From Candidatus Poribacteria bacterium (GTDB lineage Bacteria > Poribacteria > WGA-4E > WGA-3G): DNA of 64,000 bases. Below the pieces are notes generated by a model. It did no database searches, was not told where the DNA came from, and worked only from the letters and a program-made list of their open reading frames with translations. The position numbers and the translations under genes are program-made. The stretch spans positions 20,173 through 84,172 of the forward strand of contig JAJEIP010000117.1 in the NCBI GenBank assembly GCA_022827885.1. The letters are read 5' to 3'. Shown piece after piece: positions 55,677-63,454 of this stretch. How positions within the stretch are numbered: position 1 is the first letter of the stretch; each line of letters opens with the position of its first letter.

Positions 55677-55706
55677 TTGACTTCAACGCTTGGATTGTGT
55701 TACACT
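55677..55706 (+). promoter_or_regulatory. Promoter of the HEAT-repeat gene
   Basis: TTGACT (55677-55682), 18-base spacer, TACACT (55701-55706). A partial GTAGGCGAGGTTTGTAA repeat lies in the leader; GGAGG precedes ATG 55758. Confidence 0.6.
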
Positions 55707-55757
55707 GCACTCTGTAGGCGAGGTTTGTAACTCTAAAACTTTGTTCGGAGGAAACAG

Positions 55758-56324
55758 ATGCCAAAACATGGAATTCCGAAGAAAAGAAAAATGAGAGGCA
55801 TGAACAAGTATCAGAAGAAAGCACATCGCCGGGGTGAAGACCGACTGCGCGGTAATGAGGTCGAATACTACCTCTCCCTCGCGTATTCTTCCAACGCCGA
55901 TGATCGCGTCGAGGCGATGGACAATCTCTGTCCGTGTCACGTTCGGAGAAGCATTGACAAGGTGTGGGTGGCACTCTACAAAGGTTTGGTTGATCCCGAT
56001 CTGCGTGTCCGAAAAGCCGCATGGCATAAACTCGACGACGGCGGGAATCCGAACGATCCGAGGCTCCAACCGCTCCTTGAAAGGATCGCTAAAGAGGAAA
56101 CGGATCCGAGGCTCCGCCAAAATGCACTTGACCTCATCGCTGCTACCCGAAAGGTTGAGGAGCAGAAGGAAGTGTTGTTGGGAGAGAAAGCACATACCTT
56201 TGCTGGGCGGTGTGATTGGTGTGGCGACTCAAACGTGTCGGTCAGTTACGATTACGAGACCGAGTTTGAGACAAACGGCACCAAACGTTTCGCCTTAGTC
56301 TGTGAGGCGTGCGAATCCGTGTAA
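55758..56324 (+). CDS. HEAT-repeat protein with C-terminal zinc-binding pairs
   Basis: 188 residues. Basic N-terminus (PKHGIPKKRKMRGMNKYQKK) like a nucleic-acid-binding tail. Residues about 35-130 carry HEAT-type helices (DDRVEAMDNLCPCH, DPDLRVRKAAWHKLDD, DPRLRQNALDLI). The C-terminus has CDWCGD and CEACES, two CxxC pairs of a zinc ribbon. It may scaffold or regulate a nucleic-acid process. GGAGG gives a strong start. Not assigned to a named family. Confidence 0.75.
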   Translation: MPKHGIPKKRKMRGMNKYQKKAHRRGEDRLRGNEVEYYLSLAYSSNADDRVEAMDNLCPCHVRRSIDKVWVALYKGLVDPDLRVRKAAWHKLDDGGNPNDPRLQPLLERIAKEETDPRLRQNALDLIAATRKVEEQKEVLLGEKAHTFAGRCDWCGDSNVSVSYDYETEFETNGTKRFALVCEACESV

Positions 56325-56613
56325 CGGATTCAAAACATAATGAATCGGTCGTGAAAAATTAGGGCATGATTTTTCTTTTTCGGTTCTTGGAAACAAAAAA
56401 TGAAGAAAAGTTGATGCCGACGCAACAAAAGAAATAACATCTCAATTTGTGATGAACGTGTTTGCCACTTTTTGACGAACCGCAAGGTAGATATGAAATT
56501 TGTATTTTTAGTTACGAGCGCGTAAGCCCGTAATGTAATGGAGGGCTGGCTCTACGTCGAGGAACGTCAAGTGTGAAATCCACCCTCATCGAACCGCAAG
56601 GTAAATTTAAAAA
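56325..56613. other. Intergenic region carrying leader-box copies
   Basis: Contains a CGAACCGCAAGGTAGATATG box at 56477-56496 followed by CCCGTAATGTAATGGAGG (56526-56543), which recurs inverted at 59339-59354 within the ABC operon, and the final leader box at 56591-56613 before the sigma-factor gene. No other gene is seen. Confidence 0.6.
56591..56613 (+). promoter_or_regulatory. Repeated Shine-Dalgarno leader box before the sigma factor
   Basis: GAACCGCAAGGTAAATTTAA and AAA directly abut the ATG at 56614. Confidence 0.7.
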
Positions 56614-57186
56614 ATGATTCCTGATGATGTGTACGTCCACCAGACAGTGGAGGGCGATGCCGAGGCGTTCAACGAGCTCGTCAATCGGCATCATTCAAAG
56701 ATTTATGGGCTTGCGTACCGAATGCTGGGCAATCCCGAAGATGCCGCTGACGCGACACAGGAGACGTTTTTAGAGGCATACAAGTCGATTAAAGCGTTTC
56801 GATTCCAATCGCAGTTCGGGACATGGCTCTATAGTATCGGCATCAACACGTGCCAGCAGTATATCCGTAAATCGCAATCGCATGAACGCAAACTTACCGC
56901 TTATACCAGAGAAGCGGAAATAGATGGCGCGGTTTCTGAAACCGGATCCCCTGAAAGGGCAGTGGTCACTACAGAACAGAACGAAATGGTTCAAGGTGCC
57001 ATTAATCGGTTACCGCGGAAACAGCGCGAGGTCGTCATATTATACTATATGCAGCACCTCAAGTACCGGGAGATCGCTGAGATATTGAAGTGTTCGGAAG
57101 GCACCGTGGCTTCACGGTTGAATCAGGCACTGAAAAATCTCAAGCGGAAGTTGAGCAAATATTATCTCTTGGAAGGGGGGTCTTGA
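56614..57186 (+). CDS. ECF RNA polymerase sigma factor (RpoE-like)
   Basis: 190 residues. Region 2: AEAFNELVNRHHSKIYGLAYRML then DAADATQETFLEAYKSIKAF and FGTWLYSIGINTCQQYIRK (core binding and -10 reading). Region 4: LPRKQREVVILYYMQHLKYREIAEILKCSEGTVASRLNQALK (helix-turn-helix for -35). No extra domain. Directs RNA polymerase to a stress regulon, probably controlled by the anti-sigma factor whose gene overlaps by one base (TGATG at 57184-57188). Confidence 0.95.
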   Translation: MIPDDVYVHQTVEGDAEAFNELVNRHHSKIYGLAYRMLGNPEDAADATQETFLEAYKSIKAFRFQSQFGTWLYSIGINTCQQYIRKSQSHERKLTAYTREAEIDGAVSETGSPERAVVTTEQNEMVQGAINRLPRKQREVVILYYMQHLKYREIAEILKCSEGTVASRLNQALKNLKRKLSKYYLLEGGS

Positions 57187-57911
57187 TGAATTTGAATTGC
57201 AAACAGACTCTTAACAATTTGCCACACCTCGTTCTAAACGGAGAGACGCGGACAGCAGCACCGATTTCTGACGGAATTTCGCGGTCCACCTTATTGGAAC
57301 ATCTGCGGACCTGTCCAGCATGCCAAAGGGAATACGAAGCGTTGTGGCACGCCGCAGGTGTCTTGGAGACGACAGAGGCGCCGGTTCCACCGCCGGAATT
57401 AGTTGGGAATATTCAACGCAGCGTCCGACAGCTCCATCGACAACAGCAACTCGCGTTCTTCGCCGGTCCATTAGCATGGTGCATGGATCGATTGAAGTTG
57501 GATCTCTCGCCTCGGTTCGTCAATGCTGTCGTCTTACTCTTCTTTCTCGTCGCTTCCGGTTTTGTCATGAAACTGGCATTCTTTACGGAATCACAGGAAC
57601 CCGAATTGGGTTTAACCGCAATGGAGAGGACACGACTCCAACACGTCAAGATCTCACCCTCTCCATGGGCACTGATTAAAGACACTGAAACGAAGGTAGG
57701 GAACCCGGGGGCGCCGAAACAATCTGTGATCGCTGTCCAGCAGGCACGGGATTACTTCTCCAGTCCAACGCAGGATGCATCGAAGATGTGGCGCAGGGAT
57801 ACCGTAGATTATGAAGAACAAACGGGTGAAGCCAGCGTTGTGAGTTATTCCCAAAATGTCGCAAGTCAGAAACTTACCGTATTTTGGAATCACATTAAAA
57901 CCGAGTTGTAG
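57186..57911 (+). CDS. Zinc-finger anti-sigma factor
   Basis: 241 residues. LLEHLRTCPACQREYEAL (HxxxCxxC) is the ZAS motif of anti-sigma factors. A membrane helix (VNAVVLLFFLVASGFVMKLAFF, about residues 112-135) places the rest in the periplasm. The long C-terminal part is probably the sensor. ATG 57186 is translated right after the sigma gene. It should hold the ECF sigma inactive until the signal comes; the signal is not known. Confidence 0.88.
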   Translation: MNLNCKQTLNNLPHLVLNGETRTAAPISDGISRSTLLEHLRTCPACQREYEALWHAAGVLETTEAPVPPPELVGNIQRSVRQLHRQQQLAFFAGPLAWCMDRLKLDLSPRFVNAVVLLFFLVASGFVMKLAFFTESQEPELGLTAMERTRLQHVKISPSPWALIKDTETKVGNPGAPKQSVIAVQQARDYFSSPTQDASKMWRRDTVDYEEQTGEASVVSYSQNVASQKLTVFWNHIKTEL

Positions 57912-58051
57912 GTATACCAGCACGCCTGTGCTGCTCGGAGTGCCTTCAGTTTAAAAATCCTTCCATTGACCATTGACGTAGGCGCGGTTTATTCACCGCG
58001 CCTACACTCTCCTTTAGACTCCATAGTTACGCTTACCAGCATGAAAAAAGA

Positions 58052-58080
58052 TTGACACACAACCGTTTTTTATGTATAAT
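58052..58080 (+). promoter_or_regulatory. Consensus sigma70 promoter of the dipeptide ABC operon
   Basis: TTGACA (58052-58057), 17-base spacer, TATAAT (58075-58080). Both hexamers are exact consensus, suggesting high basal activity with control left to the long leader. Confidence 0.85.
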
Positions 58081-58101
58081 CACCTGAAGTTAGGTGAAAT
58101 T

Positions 58102-58256
58102 GCAAGCCTGCAACACCGGCGCAGGCGACTCGTGAGGAACGGATCTCAAAGTTCTAACGCCTGTTGTTTCTCCGCAAGGTAAAATTAAAGATATTGGTAT
58201 GAAAAATTAGGCGCAAAATCGCAAGCCTGCAACACCGGCACAAAGGTAAAATTAAA
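58102..58256 (+). repeat. Direct repeats of the leader module
   Basis: Copy 1: GCAAGCCTGCAACACCGGC (58102-58120) with AAGGTAAAATTAAA at 58176-58189. Copy 2: the same 19 bases at 58221-58239 followed almost at once by AAGGTAAAATTAAA (58243-58256). The second places the AAGG 18-22 bases before ATG 58265. Similar parts occur at 59433-59539 and 45222-45306. Confidence 0.75.
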
Positions 58257-58264
58257 AAAAGAGA

Positions 58265-59278
58265 ATGGCTTCAGTGCAAAATACATCCCACGAAAAACCG
58301 CTCCTGGAAATTTCAGGCTTAAAAACGGTTTTCCCAACAGACGATGGCATCGTCAATGCCGTGAACGATGTCAGTTTTAAAATTGACCGCGGGCAGACCG
58401 TCGGTGTTGTCGGCGAGAGCGGCTGCGGAAAAAGCATCACCGGACTCTCGCTGCTTCAACTCGTGCCGTCCCCGGGACGTATTGAAGGTGGTGAGATCCA
58501 ATTTTATCGCAACGGTGAAGAGGCGCCGTTAGATATCGCACAGGTGTCGCCAAGAAGCGAATTGATGCGCGAAATCCGCGGCAACGAAATTGCCATCATT
58601 TTCCAGGAACCGATGACCTCCCTCAATCCGGTCTATACGATCGGAAACCAGATTGCTGAAGCGATTGTCTTACACGAGCAGGTCGATAAAAAGACGGCAC
58701 GTGAACGCGCAATTGAGATGATCGCGCGTGTCGGTATACCTGCCCCTACACAACGCGTCGATGAATACCCACACCAACTCTCGGGTGGCATGCGTCAACG
58801 CGTCATGATTGCAATGGCGCTCTGTTGTTCACCGACACTCCTCATTGCGGATGAACCCACGACTGCACTCGATGTGACGATCCAAGCGCAGGTGTTGGGG
58901 CTCATGCAGGAACTCCAAGCGGAGATGGGGATGGCAATTATGCTCATCACCCACGACCTCGGTGTTATCGCTGATCTCGCGGATGAAGTTGTTGTCATGT
59001 ATGCAGGGCGCGTGGTCGAAAAAGGCACCGTTGATGACATTTTTTATAATCCGCTGCATCCCTACACGCAAGGATTGCTAAAGTCTATACCTGTCCTCGG
59101 GAGGACACCGCAGAAGACCTTGCCCTCCATACCTGGGACAGTGCCACATCCGTTGACGCTGCCGGTCGGATGTTCGTTTCAAGCCCGGTGTTCGGAGCGG
59201 ATGCCTGAACTTGAAGAGGTCAATGGGGAAACGGAAAACGGCGGACACGCTGTCCGATGTTGGCTTCACACATTTTAA
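58265..59278 (+). CDS. dppD: Dipeptide/oligopeptide ABC transporter ATPase (DppD type)
   Basis: 337 residues. GESGCGKS Walker A, LSGGMRQR signature, IADEPTTALD Walker B and ITHDLGV H-loop, then the Cys-rich oligopeptide tail CSFQARCSERMPEL. Pairs with the DppF-type ATPase 261 bases on. No permease lies between. The stop codon sits inside an inverted leader box. Translation depends on the copy-2 leader box upstream. Confidence 0.93.
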   Translation: MASVQNTSHEKPLLEISGLKTVFPTDDGIVNAVNDVSFKIDRGQTVGVVGESGCGKSITGLSLLQLVPSPGRIEGGEIQFYRNGEEAPLDIAQVSPRSELMREIRGNEIAIIFQEPMTSLNPVYTIGNQIAEAIVLHEQVDKKTARERAIEMIARVGIPAPTQRVDEYPHQLSGGMRQRVMIAMALCCSPTLLIADEPTTALDVTIQAQVLGLMQELQAEMGMAIMLITHDLGVIADLADEVVVMYAGRVVEKGTVDDIFYNPLHPYTQGLLKSIPVLGRTPQKTLPSIPGTVPHPLTLPVGCSFQARCSERMPELEEVNGETENGGHAVRCWLHTF

Positions 59279-59294
59279 TTTTACCTTGCGGTTC
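59273..59294 (-). repeat. Inverted copy of the leader box overlapping the dppD stop
   Basis: TTTTAATTTTACCTTGCGGT is the reverse complement of ACCGCAAGGTAAAATTAAAA and supplies the TAA stop of dppD at 59276-59278. A degenerate second inverted copy lies at 59413-59430 and a CACTCCATTACATTACG element at 59338-59354. Confidence 0.6.
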
Positions 59295-59432
59295 GGTAAG
59301 GGGGGTTGGATATTGAAGTGCCTTTCCGTATATCCGCACTCCATTACATTACGTGCTACGTTCTTTGGAGGTCTTGAGGTAGGATGCGACAAAGTGTAAC
59401 GTAAAGGGATATTTTAATTATACCTTAGAGTA

Positions 59433-59539
59433 GCCTGCAACAACGGAGCAGGGTTTTGCTTGGGTGTTTCCACTATATATACACCGGGGAACGTTATTTA
59501 TCCAACTTACCTAACCGAACCGCAAGGAAAAATTAAAAA
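59433..59539 (+). promoter_or_regulatory. Two-part leader module before dppF
   Basis: GCCTGC...GCAGGG hairpin (59433-59453), about 60 bases, then GAACCGCAAGGAAAAATTAA and AAA (59517-59539) directly before the ATG at 59540. Confidence 0.65.
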
Positions 59540-60535
59540 ATGAAATTGCTTCAGGTGAATGATCTCAGAAAATATTTTCCGATACAGAAAGGTATCTTTC
59601 AACGCACTATCGGTTATGTCAAGGCGGTTGATGGTATCAGTTTTGATGTCCAACGCGGTGAGACGCTTGGACTCGTCGGTGAAAGTGGCTGCGGGAAAAC
59701 CACAGCAGGACGATGCTTACTCCGATTGATTCCACCCACAAGCGGGAGTTTCATTTTCGGTGAGGAAGCGGTAGATTTAGCGAAATTGACCCACAACGAG
59801 ATGCGTCCATATCGTAGACGTATCCAGATGATCTTCCAAGACCCGCATGCCTCGCTCAATCCACGGATGACGGTAGGAGACATCGTCGGGGAGCCGATGC
59901 GCGTCAATCGGACCGAAAAAGGAACAGCACTCCAAGACCGGATTGTTGAGTTGCTGGAATCTGTGGGTTTGAGATCGCAAGATACGCGCCGATACCCACA
60001 CGCCTTCAGTGGTGGACAACGTCAACGTATCGGTATTGCGCGGGCGTTAGCACTTCAACCTGAACTCATCGTCGCAGATGAACCCGTCTCGGCGTTAGAT
60101 GTTTCCGTCCAGGCACAAATTCTCAATTTGCTGGCGGAGCTCCGTGAAAAATTTCAGCTCTCTTATATCTTTATCGCGCACGATTTAAGTGTCGTTGAAC
60201 ATATCAGCGACCGCGTCGCGGTCATGTATCTCGGCAAAATCGTGGAGATCAGCGATGCTGAGACCCTCTATCAATCGCCGAAGCACCCGTATACGGAGGC
60301 ATTGATATCCGCTGTCCCACTGCCAGATCCGAGTGCGCAGCGCAAACGTGAACACATCCGCCTTGAAGGGGATGTCCCCGACCCGTCTCAACCGCCAACT
60401 GGATGCTATTTTCACCCGCGATGCCGATACGCAACCGATATATGCAAACAGGAAACCCCAGAACTCCGTCAGGTAGCATCGGGGGTTCAGGTGGCATGTC
60501 ATCACAGTGATACGTTGGCGTTACAGGGAGTGTAG
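59540..60535 (+). CDS. dppF: Dipeptide/oligopeptide ABC transporter ATPase (DppF type)
   Basis: 331 residues. GESGCGKTT Walker A, FSGGQRQR signature, [11 protein letters not shown]alker [10 protein letters not shown]-loop and a Cys-rich tail ([14 protein letters not shown]). Together with DppD it powers peptide import through permeases whose first gene begins at 63451. The next gene starts two bases after the stop. Confidence 0.94.
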   Translation: MKLLQVNDLRKYFPIQKGIFQRTIGYVKAVDGISFDVQRGETLGLVGESGCGKTTAGRCLLRLIPPTSGSFIFGEEAVDLAKLTHNEMRPYRRRIQMIFQDPHASLNPRMTVGDIVGEPMRVNRTEKGTALQDRIVELLESVGLRSQDTRRYPHAFSGGQRQRIGIARALALQPELIVADEPVSALDVSVQAQILNLLAELREKFQLSYIFIAHDLSVVEHISDRVAVMYLGKIVEISDAETLYQSPKHPYTEALISAVPLPDPSAQRKREHIRLEGDVPDPSQPPTGCYFHPRCRYATDICKQETPELRQVASGVQVACHHSDTLALQGV

Positions 60536-60537
60536 TG

Positions 60538-61497
60538 ATGTCAAAACAAAAAATGTCTGTAGATCAACTCTCCGCATGCAGAAAGCGACTGGAGCAACAT
60601 TGGAAGAGCCGAGTAATGGATGAAGGATTGCTCCATCGAGCATGGGACGCTGCTTATGAAGTCGCCACGCACCTCTATGCGCGATTTGACTCAATCCAAG
60701 TCGTGGTCTTCGGTTCCCTCACGGAACCGATGTGGTTCACAAACGAGTCGGATATTGATATCGCCGTGTCAGGACTCTCCGATGACGATTATGATAAAGC
60801 GTGGGAAGTGGTGATGGACTTCGATTCGGGATTCAAAATGGACATCATTAACTTTGATACCGCCAAAGGACTTTTCCGGGAGCGGATCAAACATCAAGCG
60901 ATCCCCATCGAAAAAGGAACCCGTCCCTCCAGTGGTATGAGAGATATATGGCAGACGCTTTACAAACATCTTCAGCAACAGGTTTTCCCTATTGACGACG
61001 GAGAAATTTATGAGATGAACCGAAAAAGACTCACACAACGCATCAACGATGAACTCGTGAAAATAGAGGACGCACTTGAAAGAATACATAGGGGTTTGGG
61101 GTATATTGATGTGTTACCTATTGAGGCGACGGAATTTATTGAGAATACGATCGCTACTGATCTCGCTGATATCTATAGAGGGATAGAGAACATCTTTCTA
61201 CGGATTGCCCGTGCGGTCGATATGCACGTGCCGACTGGGAGTCAATGGCATAAAAATCTGCTCGCACAAATGGCGGAACAGCGACCCGAACGATCCCCCG
61301 TGATTTCCGGACCAACATGTTTCCAGTTAGAAGACCTTTTGAAGTTCCGTCACAAAGTCAATAATATCTACAATAGAGAATTAAAATATGAAAAGACCAT
61401 ACCGCATGCAAAGTCAATTGATGACCTATTTACAAGGGTTTCCCAAGACCTAAATACGTTCACTGATTCCCTCGTAAAGCGTGAGGAGGAGGTCTGA
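60538..61497 (+). CDS. Fused nucleotidyltransferase (MNT) - HEPN protein
   Basis: 319 residues. The N-terminal domain has VVFGSLTEPMWFTNESDIDIAVSG (GS then DxD; Asp about 72 and 74), the minimal nucleotidyltransferase active site. The C-terminal helical domain resembles HepT/HEPN RNases (ENTIATDLADIYRGIENIF and LLKFRHKVNNIYNREL). The HEPN motif RX4HXY reads RHKVNNIY, so the catalytic His is Asn. In MNT-HEPN toxin-antitoxin systems the two are separate proteins and the MNT AMPylates the HEPN. Here they are one chain, sitting between dppF and the binding protein. GGAG (60527-60530) gives ATG 60538. Confidence 0.85.
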   Translation: MSKQKMSVDQLSACRKRLEQHWKSRVMDEGLLHRAWDAAYEVATHLYARFDSIQVVVFGSLTEPMWFTNESDIDIAVSGLSDDDYDKAWEVVMDFDSGFKMDIINFDTAKGLFRERIKHQAIPIEKGTRPSSGMRDIWQTLYKHLQQQVFPIDDGEIYEMNRKRLTQRINDELVKIEDALERIHRGLGYIDVLPIEATEFIENTIATDLADIYRGIENIFLRIARAVDMHVPTGSQWHKNLLAQMAEQRPERSPVISGPTCFQLEDLLKFRHKVNNIYNRELKYEKTIPHAKSIDDLFTRVSQDLNTFTDSLVKREEEV

Positions 61498-61498
61498 C

Positions 61499-63454
61499 AT
61501 GCGAAGGTTTCCGATACAAATCCCTCAGAATGCAGCGAAAGCTCTAATTATCTTACTGATTTTTGTTGCTGGATGTTCAGGTAACCCGTTAGAGGATACC
61601 TCCGATTTTCCCAGTGGAATTGAGGCGAAAGAGGCACCGATGTGGGCAAAGCTCGTTGCTGAAGATAAACTCCCCTCTCTCGCGGAACGGCTCCCAGAAA
61701 ATCCGCTCGTCGCCAAGACGAATTTTGATGGTTATGAACGTCCCGGTCCCTATGGTGGGACATGGCACCGGTTCCACACACATCCAGATTTAGGAACGTG
61801 GAAGATGACAGCCGGGTATGCGCCGCTCATCCGATGGAAATTTGATGCCTCTGGTCTGGAACCCGGTCTTGCTGAAACATGGGAATTTAATGAAGATGGA
61901 AGTATCTTGACGTTGCATCTCCGCAAGGGGGTCAAATGGTCGGACGGACACCCGTATACCTCCGCCTCGTTTGCTTTCTATTATGACCTCTGTCTTGATG
62001 AACGGTACAAATACAGCCCACCCGTTTGGTGCAAGGTCAACGGTATTCCCATGGAGGTCGAAACGCCCGATGATTACACGATTGTAATGAAATTCGCAGG
62101 TCCCAATTGGCTCGTGCCGCTCTGGTTGGCGACGGGTTTTTGGTGGTGCAATCAGTATAATATTCCCAAGCACCACATGATGCAGTTCCATCCGGATGGA
62201 AATCCGGAATACACAGACTTCATCCGATTTGAGAAGGAGAACATTCCACACCAAAATCCGGAGCGTCCCACGTTGTGGCCCTGGCGGGTGACAAAATATG
62301 AGAAGGGCGGTTTCCGTGTTGAGCTGGAGCGCAATCCGTATTACTATGTCGTTGATGAACTCGGCAGGCAGCTCCCTTATATTGACAGCGTCAAGACGAG
62401 TCTGGTGCCTGAGCCGCAGGTGCGCGTGCTCAAAATCCTTGCAGGGGAGATCGACTGTCAGTACCGCGGGATGGAACTCCGCGATCTCGCACTCTATTTG
62501 AAAGGACAGGAGAAGGGGAACTATAAGGTCCGTCGTTGGAAAAGCACGGCTGGTGCACAACCCGCTATCTTGATTAACTGGACCGCTCCCGATCCTGTGT
62601 TAAGAAAACTCATTCGAGATCAGCGTTTCCGCAAGGCACTCGCTTATGGTGTTGATCGTGTGAAATGTAACGAAATCGCGTGGCGCGGCTTGTTGGAACC
62701 CCAAGCGGCAACCGTCAGCCAAGAAGGGTGGCACTTCGCCGATGAAGACGGACAGACGCTCTTTGAGGAATGGAAACGCGCCGATGCAGACTTTGATATC
62801 GATGCAGGAAACCAACTTCTCGATGAAATGGGACTCATCGCACGTGATGAGGACGGTTATAGACTGCGTCCCGATGGCAAACCGATTGAGATGCTCATGG
62901 ACGTGCCGAGTTCTAATCTGAATAGCCAAGAGAACGATATCGGATTGATTATTCAGGAGGGGTGGGAGCAGCTCGGTTTGAAAACGCTGCTGTATACGCC
63001 TCCGGGTGCTGAATTAAGTTTGCGGCGCACGCTCGGTAAATTCACGATCAGTATGCACGGTGAAGCGGAGATGGATCTCTTCACGTATCCCGATTGGGTG
63101 TTTCCGACGCTTCCGAAGTATTGGCATCCGAAGGTAGGGAAGTGGTATGAAACCGGGGGTGAAAAGGGTGAACCTGCTACCGGACCCCTCAAAAAGTTGC
63201 TTGATTTATACGACGAAATTAAAAAGGAACCCGATGAAAAGCAACGGCATCAATACGTCCGGGATGCAGTCAGGATTCACATTGACGAGGGACCGTTTCA
63301 CCTCGGTTCTGCGGCGCGTTCGCCATCGCTTTTGGTTGTGGCGAACCATTTTCACAACGTTCCAAACGATGGCATTTTGGGTCCATGGGCAATCGTTACC
63401 CCCGCGACCAGTTATCCCGAACAGTGCTGGATATCTCAGGAGGCACACCCATAA
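61499..63454 (+). CDS. dppA: Peptide ABC transporter substrate-binding lipoprotein (SBP_bac_5)
   Basis: 651 residues. Lipoprotein signal LIILLIFVAGCSG (Cys about residue 28). The family-5 fold shows LAETWEFNEDGSILTLHLRKGVKWSDG, DLCLDERYKYS, EVETPDDYTIVMKF and FRKALAYGVDRVKCNEIAWRG. It is longer than typical DppA (about 535). GAGGAGG (61483-61489) gives ATG 61499. Captures peptides or related ligands outside the membrane for the DppBCDF complex. The stop overlaps the permease start region. Confidence 0.92.
   Translation: MRRFPIQIPQNAAKALIILLIFVAGCSGNPLEDTSDFPSGIEAKEAPMWAKLVAEDKLPSLAERLPENPLVAKTNFDGYERPGPYGGTWHRFHTHPDLGTWKMTAGYAPLIRWKFDASGLEPGLAETWEFNEDGSILTLHLRKGVKWSDGHPYTSASFAFYYDLCLDERYKYSPPVWCKVNGIPMEVETPDDYTIVMKFAGPNWLVPLWLATGFWWCNQYNIPKHHMMQFHPDGNPEYTDFIRFEKENIPHQNPERPTLWPWRVTKYEKGGFRVELERNPYYYVVDELGRQLPYIDSVKTSLVPEPQVRVLKILAGEIDCQYRGMELRDLALYLKGQEKGNYKVRRWKSTAGAQPAILINWTAPDPVLRKLIRDQRFRKALAYGVDRVKCNEIAWRGLLEPQAATVSQEGWHFADEDGQTLFEEWKRADADFDIDAGNQLLDEMGLIARDEDGYRLRPDGKPIEMLMDVPSSNLNSQENDIGLIIQEGWEQLGLKTLLYTPPGAELSLRRTLGKFTISMHGEAEMDLFTYPDWVFPTLPKYWHPKVGKWYETGGEKGEPATGPLKKLLDLYDEIKKEPDEKQRHQYVRDAVRIHIDEGPFHLGSAARSPSLLVVANHFHNVPNDGILGPWAIVTPATSYPEQCWISQEAHP

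Larger units (their letters stand above)
57912..58264. other. Promoter and repeat-rich leader of the dpp operon
   Basis: 350-base gene-free region. It holds a consensus promoter (58052-58080), a leader with two copies of GCAAGCCTGCAACACCGGC (58102-58120 and 58221-58239) and two AAGGTAAAATTAAA boxes (58176-58189 and 58243-58256). The hairpin GCCTGC...GCAGGC of the first copy is at 58106-58126. Confidence 0.75.

Noticed and set aside
59211..59399. 62-codon frame between dppD and dppF
   Set aside because: Starts inside dppD and reads through repeat elements; no ribosome site or recognisable protein.
61790..62560. 256-codon frame on the minus strand
   Set aside because: Antisense to the substrate-binding protein with clear family motifs on the other strand.
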